The notes under the pieces: generated by a model | Databases searched by the model: none | Told to the model about the DNA's origin: nothing | Seen by the model: only the letters and a program-made list of their open reading frames with translations | Shown here: positions 1 through 6,275 of the stretch, in pieces | How the letters are laid out: the number at the start of each line of letters is the position of its first letter | Position numbering within the stretch: the stretch's first letter is position 1 | Assembly (NCBI RefSeq): GCF_003436425.1 | Contig: NZ_QSPK01000042.1 | Coordinates: 1 to 7,656, forward strand | Origin: Eubacterium sp. TM05-53 | GTDB lineage: Bacteria; Bacillota_I; Bacilli_A; Erysipelotrichales; Erysipelotrichaceae | DNA length: 7,656 nt | Reading direction: 5' to 3' | Program-made: the position numbers and the translations under genes

Positions 1-40
1 TAGACACTATTAATGTCGAATATATCAACATGTCACCAAA

Positions 41-793
41 TTGCTAGTTAAGCCTTTTAAAAATCAAAAATCAGATTTAATCCAAGTACAAGCCAAAAAA
101 AATGAATCGTTATATTTAGCTTATTCCCCACTAAAAATCAATGATTGGATGATATGTTACATTGTTCCAGTTCTTGTTGCTCAAGAATTTTACACATTTA
201 TTACGCATTACGAAACGTTGTTGGCAACATTTATAGGATTCATTGTATTGAGTCTTATGGCTTATTTAGCTCATTCAAGCTCAAAAGAAAATAAGTATTT
301 GATTCATTTGTCTGAAATTGATCCATTAACTTCTGTCTTCAATAAAGAGACAACGCAGAAACTAATTGAACAAAAACTAAATAATAAAGAGCATTGTTGT
401 TTTTTGATTCTAGATGTAGATGCCTTTAAATCCGTTAATGATACTTATGGTCATGCGGTAGGCGATAAAGTTTTAGAAAACTTGGGTTTACTCTTTAAGA
501 ATCATTTTAGACAAAGTGATATTGTCGGACGAATTGGAGGAGATGAATTTATTATTCTAATTCAAGATGAAAATATTACTGAATCTAGAATTCAGTCTTT
601 ACTTCAAAAAGTCAATGAATTAAAGATTGAAGAATTAAAAGATTTCAAATTATCCATCAGCATTGGAATTGCCTTTGCACCTAAAGACGGAACAACATTC
701 ATGGAATTGTATCGCCATGCCGATCAAGCCTTGTACCAGACAAAACGTACTGGAAAGAACAATTATAAAATATATAAAAATGACGAGAACTAA
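41..793 (+). CDS. Diguanylate cyclase (GGDEF), membrane-anchored, 5' end missing or frameshifted
   Basis: C-terminal part of a sensor diguanylate cyclase, an enzyme that makes cyclic di-GMP from two GTP. Counting from the TTG at 41, residues 1-50 resemble the end of an extracytoplasmic Cache/PDC sensor (SPLKINDW, then IVP). Residues 58-77 are a hydrophobic membrane helix, and a GGDEF domain runs from about 92 to 245. Seen directly: DPLT (94-97), a metal-binding segment LDVDAFKSVNDTYGH (124-138), GGDEF (166-170) and an RQSD I-site (157-160) exactly five residues before it. Catalysis and product inhibition therefore look intact. The TTG has no Shine-Dalgarno site and lies inside a sensor domain, so it is not a credible start. 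The frame is closed upstream by TAA at 11-13, while another frame reads sensor-like sequence up to about 44, suggesting a one-base frameshift. The gene converges on the minus-strand block and shares its terminator. Confidence 0.9.
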   Translation: MLVKPFKNQKSDLIQVQAKKNESLYLAYSPLKINDWMICYIVPVLVAQEFYTFITHYETLLATFIGFIVLSLMAYLAHSSSKENKYLIHLSEIDPLTSVFNKETTQKLIEQKLNNKEHCCFLILDVDAFKSVNDTYGHAVGDKVLENLGLLFKNHFRQSDIVGRIGGDEFIILIQDENITESRIQSLLQKVNELKIEELKDFKLSISIGIAFAPKDGTTFMELYRHADQALYQTKRTGKNNYKIYKNDEN

Positions 794-806
794 ATCTCGT
801 CGTTTT
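777..806. terminator. Bidirectional intrinsic terminator between convergent genes
   Basis: The stem is gacgaga (782-788) paired with tctcgtc (795-801) around a 6-nt loop. It is extended by a U-G pair and an A4/T4 arm (777-780 with 803-806). On the plus strand the stem is followed by TTTT; on the minus strand it is followed by TTTTTATATATTTT. It lies over the stop codon of the diguanylate cyclase and just before the stop of the minus-strand gene, so it can serve both. Confidence 0.8.
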
Positions 807-807
807 C

Positions 808-1587
808 TTATACATTCGTGTAATTAAAGCTCATTAAATCAACTGGCTTATCCTTAATATAATCCTTAATTTCTAAGCCTTCTAATTTGGCTGGACGAAC
901 TACGATTTCGTTTTTAACCACATCTTCTTTAACCAGCTTCATCTGTTTCATTTGTGCAAATAAATCCTGCAAAACTTCCATTCTTTTAGGAATACCCCTA
1001 TACACATATTCAATCGCACTTTCACTTAACGCTAGGCTTCTAGAAACATATTTCTTGCCATTCTTTTCAGCATTATACTGAATATAGAACCAGAAACGTA
1101 ACATCTGTAAGTTCTCACCTTTACTGTTTTTCAAAAAGATGTCCTTCCAAGATGAATTTACTACTTCTTCTCTTTCTTTCTTTACAGAAGACTTCTTTTC
1201 TTTTAATAACTTTTCGCTTGGCTTATCAATAATGCTCTTGTTCATCAATTCTTCCATTTCGATATCCGTGAACTTAATGACATAAATTTTTCTACCATTC
1301 ATTTCACTATCACGAACCAAACGAACACTTTTTAATTTACGAATCAACAAATCCATAGATGGTCTCTCTGCGCTTCCATCCAACAAACGGAATACGTATT
1401 GATTGGCTTGGGCACTTGTCAATTCGTTTTCATATATCCAGTCATGCGTTTGCGCATACGGGTTTTTTACAGCCATAAATCTAGCGTAACAAAATAATCT
1501 TAAAGAAAGGGCGGCTGCACCATTCTCATTACTGTTTACGTTTTTAATAAAACGTTCTCTATTTTTCATCAACATCTCTGTACTCAT
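808..1587 (-). CDS. Uncharacterised 259-aa protein with probable internal duplication
   Basis: I do not recognise the family. The protein is soluble, with no signal peptide or membrane helix. Two segments look like copies of one fold: residues 27-106 (starting LSLRLFCYARF, ending RKIYVIK) and 159-232 (starting NLQMLRFWFYI, ending KNEIVVRP). Each runs hydrophobic helix, polar stretch, a YVFR or YVYR motif, an amphipathic helix ending in VRLVRD or MKLVKED, then a basic beta strand. They are joined by a lysine/glutamate-rich linker (about 110-148). The helix-helix-hairpin pattern would fit winged-helix-like domains, so a DNA- or protein-binding role is possible but unproven. The ATG at 1587 is preceded by GGGGGAGA five bases away, and an extended -10 promoter lies just upstream. 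It appears to be a single-gene transcription unit ending at the shared terminator. Confidence 0.85.
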   Translation of the reverse strand: MSTEMLMKNRERFIKNVNSNENGAAALSLRLFCYARFMAVKNPYAQTHDWIYENELTSAQANQYVFRLLDGSAERPSMDLLIRKLKSVRLVRDSEMNGRKIYVIKFTDIEMEELMNKSIIDKPSEKLLKEKKSSVKKEREEVVNSSWKDIFLKNSKGENLQMLRFWFYIQYNAEKNGKKYVSRSLALSESAIEYVYRGIPKRMEVLQDLFAQMKQMKLVKEDVVKNEIVVRPAKLEGLEIKDYIKDKPVDLMSFNYTNV

Positions 1588-1591
1588 TAAA

Positions 1592-1599
1592 TCTCCCCC
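1592..1599 (-). promoter_or_regulatory. Ribosome binding site of the 259-aa gene
   Basis: GGGGGAGA on the minus strand. The GGAG core is five bases before the ATG at 1585-1587. This supports that start over the in-frame Met codons at residues 5 and 7. Confidence 0.8.
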
Positions 1600-1622
1600 A
1601 GAAAAAATTTCGAACGCAATAG

Positions 1623-1651
1623 ATTATATCATCATTTGTGAACTTTTGCAG
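1623..1651 (-). promoter_or_regulatory. Extended -10 promoter for the 259-aa gene
   Basis: The minus strand carries TGATATAAT (1623-1631), a perfect -10 hexamer with the extended TGn. At 17-bp spacing the -35 is only CTGCAA (1646-1651), a weak match, which is usual for extended -10 promoters. It lies directly after the U-tract of the pepF terminator, so this gene is probably transcribed independently. Confidence 0.7.
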
Positions 1652-1678
1652 AAAAAAATTGCTTGTTTCCAAGCAATT
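1652..1678 (-). terminator. Intrinsic terminator of pepF
   Basis: Perfect 9-bp stem on the minus strand (AATTGCTTG with CAAGCAATT, arms 1670-1678 and 1657-1665) closed by a GAAA tetraloop and followed by a run of T. The upstream arm begins within the pepF stop codon. Confidence 0.9.
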
Positions 1679-3437
1679 ATTTCGATAATTCGATAAATTC
1701 TTCAATTCTTGATTTTGCAGTTTCTAACGCAGAAATCCAGAATGCTTCATCCGTTAAATCAATACCCAATACTTTAGCTGTATCTTCTACAGAAGCAATG
1801 GTTGTTGTGTGTAACATCTCTTTATATTTAGGAACAAATTTTTCTTTACCCATTTCTTGATATTTCACAACTAAGCCTCGCGCAAACAATCCACCAAAGG
1901 CATATGGCCAGTTATAATAACTTAGATCTGAAGAATAGTAGTGTGATTTACAAACCCACATATATGGATGTAGACAAGTTGGATCCAGTCCATCACCATA
2001 AGCTTGTTTTTGTGCGTCCAACATAATTTCATTCAACTGATCCTTGAATAAGAATTCATCACTTCTTCTGTCAAATACAGCTTTTTCAAATAAGTAGCGA
2101 GAGTAAATATCACAGATAATTTGACATAGATCTTGAAGCTGATTTTCAATTAAACCTAGTTTAACTTCTTTATCTTCAGTTTCATCAATCACTGCATTCA
2201 TAATGATATTTTCATTGAATGTACTTGCCGTTTCTGCTACCGGCATAGAATATTCCCAGTTTAATGGTCTATGACTTTCAATATTTAATCCATGATATGC
2301 ATGTCCAAGTTCATGAGCCAAAGTAACTACGTCTCCAAGTCCTCCATCAAAGTTTGTTAATACGCGTGATTGTTTCACAAATGGCATATTGCAGCAGAAA
2401 GCACCACCAACTTTTCCTTTATGTGGATAAAAATCAATCCAGTTATTGTCAAAAGCTTCTTCCATCATATCGGCCAAGTCATCAGAGAACGGTCTGAAAT
2501 GATTGACCAAATATTCTTTTGTGGTTTCTGGAGTAAAACTTGTCGTAGCTGATTTTCCAATTGGCGCAAACAATTCATACCAAGGAAGACCATTTTCATA
2601 TCCAAGCATTTCAGCTTTTCTTTTCAAATACTTATGGAATACTGGCAAGTATTTCTGCATAGCACTTAAAAGTGCATCTAATGTTTTTTGGGATACATGA
2701 GACTGGTGTAGTGTCATATCCATTGGGCTTTCATAGCCTCGCATTTTAGCTTCAGTAATAACCTGTAGTTTAATGTTATTTAAAGAAAAGCTAACGGCAT
2801 CCGCAATCGGTGCATAGCTTTTAATTTCAGCTTCATAAGCAGCTTTACGAACTTCTTTATCAGCATCATAAGCTAGATTACGAACCGATGCCAAAGGTAA
2901 CTTTTTACCATCATATTCTACTTCCAATGAACTTGTAAGTAAGCTTTGTTGCTTCTCCCAAGCTGAACCTGCAGAAATATTTATTTTAGCTAGTGCTTCT
3001 TCAACGTCTTCACTTAATAAGTATTTTCCACTTTCATGAATATCATTTAAAAAATATTTATATTCACAAAGTTCTGGACAATCTAAATAGCTGTTTAAAT
3101 CTTTCATATCCGCAATATAGCGAGAGAACACAGCCATAGCCTTACTGGCTGTACTTGCGATTGTAGCTACTTTATCAATAGCTGCTGCCGCTTTCGCATT
3201 CGCCGTATTTGTGGATTGACTCAAAGATCCAAAGCAACTCAAATGTTTTTCTAATAATTCAAACTCTTCTAATACTTTAACAATTTTAAGAAGATCTTCC
3301 TTCTCATTTTCATGACTTAAAGTCTTTGATAGTTCATCTAATTCTTTTGCCTTCTTTTCAAAAGATGTTAAATCTTCACTAAATTTAGGATCATCAAATC
3401 CCTTGTACAATACGTCTAATGACCATTCTGAATTCAT
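1677..3437 (-). CDS. pepF: Oligoendopeptidase F (M3 family zinc metallopeptidase)
   Basis: Cytoplasmic zinc endopeptidase that cuts short oligopeptides, usually as part of peptide nutrition or turnover. From the ATG at 3437 it is 586 aa, close to the usual length of about 600 for PepF. The zinc site HELGH is at residues 375-379 in the context TLAHELGHAYHG. The third zinc ligand is probably the Glu of STFNE (about 409). The N-terminal helical half (SEWSLDVLYKGF start, conserved RNLAYDADKEVRKAAYEA segment near 186-203) is typical of PepF. There is no signal peptide. A TTG at 3452 would add five residues but lies upstream of and overlaps the GGAGGAAA site, so ATG 3437 is preferred. The gene has its own extended -10 promoter and terminator, so it is not strictly in the operon of the importer that ends 60 bp upstream, though a metabolic link through amino-acid supply is reasonable. 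Confidence 0.95.
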   Translation of the reverse strand: MNSEWSLDVLYKGFDDPKFSEDLTSFEKKAKELDELSKTLSHENEKEDLLKIVKVLEEFELLEKHLSCFGSLSQSTNTANAKAAAAIDKVATIASTASKAMAVFSRYIADMKDLNSYLDCPELCEYKYFLNDIHESGKYLLSEDVEEALAKINISAGSAWEKQQSLLTSSLEVEYDGKKLPLASVRNLAYDADKEVRKAAYEAEIKSYAPIADAVSFSLNNIKLQVITEAKMRGYESPMDMTLHQSHVSQKTLDALLSAMQKYLPVFHKYLKRKAEMLGYENGLPWYELFAPIGKSATTSFTPETTKEYLVNHFRPFSDDLADMMEEAFDNNWIDFYPHKGKVGGAFCCNMPFVKQSRVLTNFDGGLGDVVTLAHELGHAYHGLNIESHRPLNWEYSMPVAETASTFNENIIMNAVIDETEDKEVKLGLIENQLQDLCQIICDIYSRYLFEKAVFDRRSDEFLFKDQLNEIMLDAQKQAYGDGLDPTCLHPYMWVCKSHYYSSDLSYYNWPYAFGGLFARGLVVKYQEMGKEKFVPKYKEMLHTTTIASVEDTAKVLGIDLTDEAFWISALETAKSRIEEFIELSK

Positions 3438-3442
3438 ATCAA

Positions 3443-3450
3443 TTTCCTCC
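3443..3450 (-). promoter_or_regulatory. Ribosome binding site that sets the pepF start
   Basis: GGAGGAAA on the minus strand. The GGAGG core is eight bases before the ATG at 3435-3437. The alternative TTG at 3450-3452 overlaps this site and so cannot use it. Confidence 0.9.
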
Positions 3451-3460
3451 AATTTATTAA

Positions 3461-3469
3461 ATTATACCA
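3461..3469 (-). promoter_or_regulatory. Extended -10 promoter of pepF
   Basis: TGGTATAAT on the minus strand (TGn plus perfect TATAAT). No convincing -35 is seen at 16-18 bp because that position is occupied by the terminator hairpin of the upstream importer operon. About 24 bp separate the -10 from the pepF ATG. Confidence 0.7.
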
Positions 3470-3470
3470 T

Positions 3471-3499
3471 AAGAAAAGCTTGAGCATGTGCCCAAGCTT
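3471..3499 (-). terminator. Intrinsic terminator of the amino-acid importer operon
   Basis: 10-bp stem on the minus strand (AAGCTTGGGC with GCTCAAGCTT, one G-U pair) closed by ACAT and followed by TTTTCTT. It starts within the stop codon of the ATPase gene. Its U-tract ends beside the pepF extended -10. Confidence 0.85.
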
Positions 3500-4238
3500 A
3501 TAGTACTTGCGATAAAAATTTGATGGTTCTTGGATTTTGTGGATGTTCAAAGATATCTTCTGGAGTTCCTTGTTCTTGAATAATACCTTCATCCATAAAT
3601 AATACGCGATCACTTGTTTCACGGGCAAATCCCATTTCGTGTGTTACGATCACAATTGTCATTCCTTGATCCGCCAATTCTTTAATGACTTCTAGTACAC
3701 CTTTTACCATTTCTGGATCTAATGCACTTGTTGGTTCATCGCATAAAATTACATCTGGATGCATAGCTAGAGCACGAACAATAGCTAGACGCTGTTTTTG
3801 TCCACCAGATAATTTTCTTGGATATTCATCCTTCTTATCTTCCAAGCCTACTTTTTTAAGCAATTCGATAGCTTCTTTTTCAGCTTGAGCCTTTGGTGTT
3901 TTAAGTTCTAGAATTGGTGTGATGGTAATATTTTCTAAAACTGTTAAGTGTGGGAATACATTAAAGTGCTGGAAGATCATTCCAATTTTTTTACGGTGTG
4001 TATCAATATCTACGTTTTCAGCTGCGATATCCACACCTTCAAAAATAATTTGTCCACTAGATGGTTTTTCTAATAAGTTTAGACAACGTAAGAAAGTAGA
4101 TTTTCCTGAACCACTAGGTCCAATAATACTAACAACTTCTCCTTGATGGATTGTTTGATCAATTCCTTTTAATACTTCAAGATCTCCAAAATTTTTATGT
4201 AAGTCTTTTACAACAATTAATTCCTTAGTCACTGACAC
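3498..4238 (-). CDS. Polar amino-acid ABC transporter, ATP-binding protein (GlnQ/ArtP-like)
   Basis: ATPase that powers the importer encoded just upstream. It acts as a dimer on the cytoplasmic face of the permease. Length 246 aa, normal for the polar amino-acid (PAAT) family. All motifs are intact: Walker [10 protein letters not shown] (40-48), Q-loop Gln90 in [19 protein letters not shown] (a PAAT hallmark), signature LSGGQ (143-147), Walker B VILCDE (163-168), D-loop SALD and the switch His200 in VTHEMGFA. The start is GTG at 4238, overlapping the end of the permease gene by 14 bp and preceded by a GGAAGGGAAG purine stretch. A second GTG at 4232 is a possible alternative. The overlap indicates translational coupling with the permease, so one mRNA controlled by the T-box makes both. 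Substrate cannot be told from this subunit, so no specific symbol is given. Confidence 0.95.
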   Translation of the reverse strand: MSVTKELIVVKDLHKNFGDLEVLKGIDQTIHQGEVVSIIGPSGSGKSTFLRCLNLLEKPSSGQIIFEGVDIAAENVDIDTHRKKIGMIFQHFNVFPHLTVLENITITPILELKTPKAQAEKEAIELLKKVGLEDKKDEYPRKLSGGQKQRLAIVRALAMHPDVILCDEPTSALDPEMVKGVLEVIKELADQGMTIVIVTHEMGFARETSDRVLFMDEGIIQEQGTPEDIFEHPQNPRTIKFLSQVL

Positions 4239-5754
4239 TCAACTTCCCTTCCATGTATTTAATTAATTTTGATAATGAATATGTAACAATAAAGTAGATC
4301 AAACCAACAATTACTAATGGTTCAATAGATTTATAAGTAGCCGATTTAATAACACTGTTAACAGTCATTAATTCTCCAATATAGAATGTACTTGCCAAAG
4401 ATGTTTCCTTGATCATCATAACGAATTCATTACCTAAAGCAGGTAGAATGTTCTTGATAGCTTGAGGAATAATGATCTTAGTCATCATATGTACGTTTGA
4501 CATACCCAATGATTTAGCAGCTTCTCTTTGACCTTTATCCACTGACTGAATACCTGAACGGATAATTTCTGCCACATATGCACTTGAGTTGATAATCAAC
4601 GCAATGATAACACTGACGATCATTGGCATATTTCCATTTGTCAAATATGAGAAGATATTAATAAATAACCATAATTGTAGTAATAGTGGTGTTCCACGAA
4701 TCAATTCTACATATACACCGGCAATCACTTGTACGATTTTATTCTTTGATAATTTTACTAGGGCAAATAGTCCACCAATAATTGTACCAAAGATTACAGT
4801 AATTGCTGCAAGTCCTAAAGTAATTCCTAAACCTTTTAATAATTGTGGCCAGCAATATTGAACAATTTGAACACATGTTCCAAAGAATCCAGTCGCAGTC
4901 AATGTGAATTGTTCGCTACTTTGTTTCTTTGCAACTTTATACCACTCTTCATATAAACCTTTTTTGTTGACTTCCTTTAAGATTTTATTGACTTCATCCA
5001 TCAATCTTTTTTCACCTAATGGAGCACCAACACGGTTACCTGCATAATCTTGATCAATATTGAATAATTCATCTAACTTAGCTAATTCAGAGTTCTTTTC
5101 AATATATTCATCCGCCGTACCTTCAGAACATGCGACAGCTTGTACAGTACCATTCTTTAATAGAGCAACACCATCATCAATTGTCGAAATCGATTGTAGT
5201 TTTGCGTCTGGAATTTGATCTTCTGTATATTGTTGCTGGATCGATCCTTGTTGAACAGCCACCTTTAAGCCAGTTAAATCTGTTAATTTTTTATATTTTT
5301 CTTCATCTTTTTTGGAAATGATAACAGCCTGTCCACCCGTATCTTCATTAATGTTGTATCCAATAGACATTTCCATCTGTTGAGCACGAGCTGGTGTATA
5401 AGCCAATCCAGTGATAGCTAAGTCAATTTCTTCTGTTTGAAGGTTTGCCAAAACTGTATCAAAACTTGAGGCTTTAATTGTAAGTTTAACACCCATCTTT
5501 TTTGCAATATATTTTGCCAATTCAATATCAGAACCTACATATTGAGCTTGTCCTGTTTTTGTGGAGTCAATAAATTCATTAGGTGGAAAATCAGGAGATG
5601 TACCTACAATCAATTCTCCTCTTTCTTGAATCTTGTCTAATAAATCGCCTGTTGTTGATGTGTCTGTTTCATCGGCAAATGCAGGCATAACACTAGACAT
5701 CATGATCATAAAACTTACTAAAAATGCCGAAATTAATTTAAATCCTTTTTTCAT
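4225..5754 (-). CDS. Fused substrate-binding protein and permease of a polar amino-acid ABC importer
   Basis: Single 509-aa chain combining the extracellular receptor and the membrane channel of a PAAT-family importer. Residues 1-27 are a signal peptide (KKGFK, hydrophobic core, cleavage likely after AFA27). There is no lipobox Cys, which fits because the receptor is held by the permease. Residues about 38-275 are an SBP_bac_3 domain: [17 protein letters not shown] near 45-61, the ligand-carboxylate Arg123 in [16 protein letters not shown] at 162-171. Residues about 300-505 are a HisM/GlnP-type permease with [13 protein letters not shown] (350-362) and the EAA loop ([12 protein letters not shown], 408-419) that docks the ATPase. 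The start is ATG 5754, nine bases after AAAGGGA. Extending to the ATG at 5841 would run through the T-box terminator and is rejected. Family members import Gln, Glu, Arg, Lys, His or cystine; the T-box suggests Arg here (inference). Confidence 0.95.
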   Translation of the reverse strand: MKKGFKLISAFLVSFMIMMSSVMPAFADETDTSTTGDLLDKIQERGELIVGTSPDFPPNEFIDSTKTGQAQYVGSDIELAKYIAKKMGVKLTIKASSFDTVLANLQTEEIDLAITGLAYTPARAQQMEMSIGYNINEDTGGQAVIISKKDEEKYKKLTDLTGLKVAVQQGSIQQQYTEDQIPDAKLQSISTIDDGVALLKNGTVQAVACSEGTADEYIEKNSELAKLDELFNIDQDYAGNRVGAPLGEKRLMDEVNKILKEVNKKGLYEEWYKVAKKQSSEQFTLTATGFFGTCVQIVQYCWPQLLKGLGITLGLAAITVIFGTIIGGLFALVKLSKNKIVQVIAGVYVELIRGTPLLLQLWLFINIFSYLTNGNMPMIVSVIIALIINSSAYVAEIIRSGIQSVDKGQREAAKSLGMSNVHMMTKIIIPQAIKNILPALGNEFVMMIKETSLASTFYIGELMTVNSVIKSATYKSIEPLVIVGLIYFIVTYSLSKLIKYMEGKLSVSD

Positions 5755-5763
5755 ATCTACCAT

Positions 5764-5770
5764 TCCCTTT
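5764..5770 (-). promoter_or_regulatory. Ribosome binding site that sets the binding-protein/permease start
   Basis: AAAGGGA on the minus strand, nine bases before the ATG at 5752-5754. It lies just after the T-box terminator U-tract. The upstream in-frame ATG (5763-5761) touches this site and is too close to use it. Confidence 0.75.
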
Positions 5771-5774
5771 CTAA

Positions 5775-5809
5775 TAAAAAAAGCCGTCCTTGAATATACA
5801 AGGACGACT
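5775..5809 (-). terminator. T-box terminator hairpin (regulated attenuator)
   Basis: 11-bp stem on the minus strand (AGTCGTCCTTG with CAAGGACGGCT, one U-G pair), a 6-nt loop and seven T. The GTCCTT part of the first arm would instead pair with AAGG of the T-box sequence in the antiterminator, giving the expected mutually exclusive structures. Confidence 0.92.
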
Positions 5810-6012
5810 ATAAAATCGCGGTACCACCTTATTTCCTGCACAAACGTACAAGCCCTTAACTCATAACGGGAGTATCCGAAGCTTCCTCAATCTTCGAAAG
5901 CTTAGCTCTAAGACACGTTCACCCTGTGCTTACTGTTCCATTTCCACCATCAGGAACTCACTATCAGCAGCATCCACGACTACTTCTTCTTTTCATTGCC
6001 TTTACAAAGGAT
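5775..6012 (-). promoter_or_regulatory. T-box riboswitch leader of the amino-acid importer
   Basis: cis-acting RNA that binds uncharged tRNA and then prevents early termination, switching on the importer when the cognate amino acid is scarce. In order on the minus strand: AGUA element (5984-5981), AGUGAG (5962-5957), the GGUGNRA-type distal-loop motif GGUGGAA (5948-5942), the specifier region GUGAACGUG followed by UCUU that pairs with AAGA below the AGUA (specifier about 5917-5914), a stem near 5895-5873, the T-box core AAGGUGGUACCGCG (5830-5817) and the terminator. The bulge UGGU should pair with tRNA ending ACCA, so the discriminator base is A. The specifier reads best as CGU (Arg, followed by a purine). 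GUG (Val) or AAC (Asn) are alternative registers; Asn tRNAs normally have discriminator G, and Val does not fit this transporter family. T-box identity is very secure, specificity only moderately. Confidence 0.95.
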
Positions 6013-6018
6013 GGCTCT

Positions 6019-6047
6019 ATTATAAACAAACATTTTTTTAATTGCAA
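6019..6047 (-). promoter_or_regulatory. Promoter of the T-box/importer operon
   Basis: Minus strand: -35 TTGCAA (6047-6042, 4 of 6), 17-bp spacer, perfect -10 TATAAT (6024-6019). This predicts a transcript start near 6012, immediately before T-box stem I. Confidence 0.8.
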
Positions 6048-6056
6048 TAAGAAATT

Positions 6057-6152
6057 TTACGATTTTATCATCAATTCAATTTCATCCACACTTAGTGAAC
6101 AATATGCGGAAATTTGTTCAAGACCCAATCCAGATTCATGCATTTTACTGTT
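6057..6152 (-). pseudogene. C-terminal remnant of a gene, possibly an Rpn/PD-(D/E)XK transposase-like protein
   Basis: A short minus-strand frame ends with TAA at 6057-6059 and reads SKMHESGLGLEQ, then ISAYCSLSVDEIE, then LMIKS. This is a helix-turn-helix-like tail of the form found at the C-terminus of Rpn-family (PD-(D/E)XK) transposase-like proteins: a KM-x3-G-L-x4-I motif followed by LS-x-EEIE. The frame is cut off upstream by a TAA at 6176-6174 that lies within the hairpin of the neighbouring insertion element, and no start or ribosome site is present. The coding-like character seems to stop near 6150. The likely explanation is that the IS element interrupted the gene, with the rest either beyond the right end of the element or lost. 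Family assignment rests on pattern memory only. It has no visible terminator before the importer promoter. Confidence 0.5.
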
Positions 6153-6164
6153 AAAGTCAGAACG

Positions 6165-6184
6165 CTCGTGACTTTAGTCGTGAG
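6165..6184 (+). repeat. Imperfect palindrome at the IS left end (candidate TnpA recognition hairpin)
   Basis: CTCGTGAC (6165-6172) faces GTCGTGAG (6177-6184) across a TTTA loop. As a single strand all eight pairs form, the two central ones being G-T wobbles. The size, TTTA loop and helix irregularity match the subterminal hairpins that Y1 transposases of IS200/IS605 elements recognise. It could alternatively be an end left by an earlier element. Confidence 0.65.
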
Positions 6185-6275
6185 ATGAATGACGTATGTA
6201 ACAGTTTTTCAACAGTTTCTATTTGGGAATCATGATATATACGTAGAATACATCGTAAAAAAAGGAGACTTCGGT
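6185..6275 (+). promoter_or_regulatory. Leader region of tnpB with ribosome binding site
   Basis: About 90 bp without coding frame. AAGGAGA (6262-6268) gives a strong ribosome site with the GGAG core eight bases before the ATG. Candidate -10 sequences are TGATATATA (6233-6241, extended type) and TAGAAT (6244-6249). Neither has a good -35, so the promoter assignment is weak. An 8-bp direct repeat AACAGTTT occurs at 6200-6207 and 6211-6218. Confidence 0.5.

Noticed and set aside
38..44. Possible programmed -1 frameshift site in the diguanylate cyclase
   Set aside because: The bases do not form a proper X XXY YYZ heptamer (A AAT TGC) and I see no supporting downstream structure. A mutation or sequencing error is simpler.
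3438..3452. TTG start for pepF five codons upstream
   Set aside because: The TTG overlaps the GGAGG ribosome site that serves the ATG at 3437.
3434..3628. Minus-strand 64-codon open frame across the ATPase end and pepF leader
   Set aside because: It is a shadow frame of the ATPase gene, running through a terminator hairpin, with no ribosome site of its own.
5755..5841. N-terminal extension of the binding-protein/permease from an ATG at 5841
   Set aside because: It would translate through the T-box core and terminator hairpin and hide the signal peptide. The ATG at 5754 has a ribosome site and starts a classic signal sequence.
5926..6171. Plus-strand 81-codon open frame
   Set aside because: It is antisense to T-box stem I, the operon promoter and the gene remnant, with no ribosome site and no protein-like composition.
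6185..6275. CRISPR-like or tandem repeat array beside tnpB
   Set aside because: Only two 8-bp copies are present, with no spacers or longer repeats. TnpB elements use an omega-RNA at the right end rather than an array.
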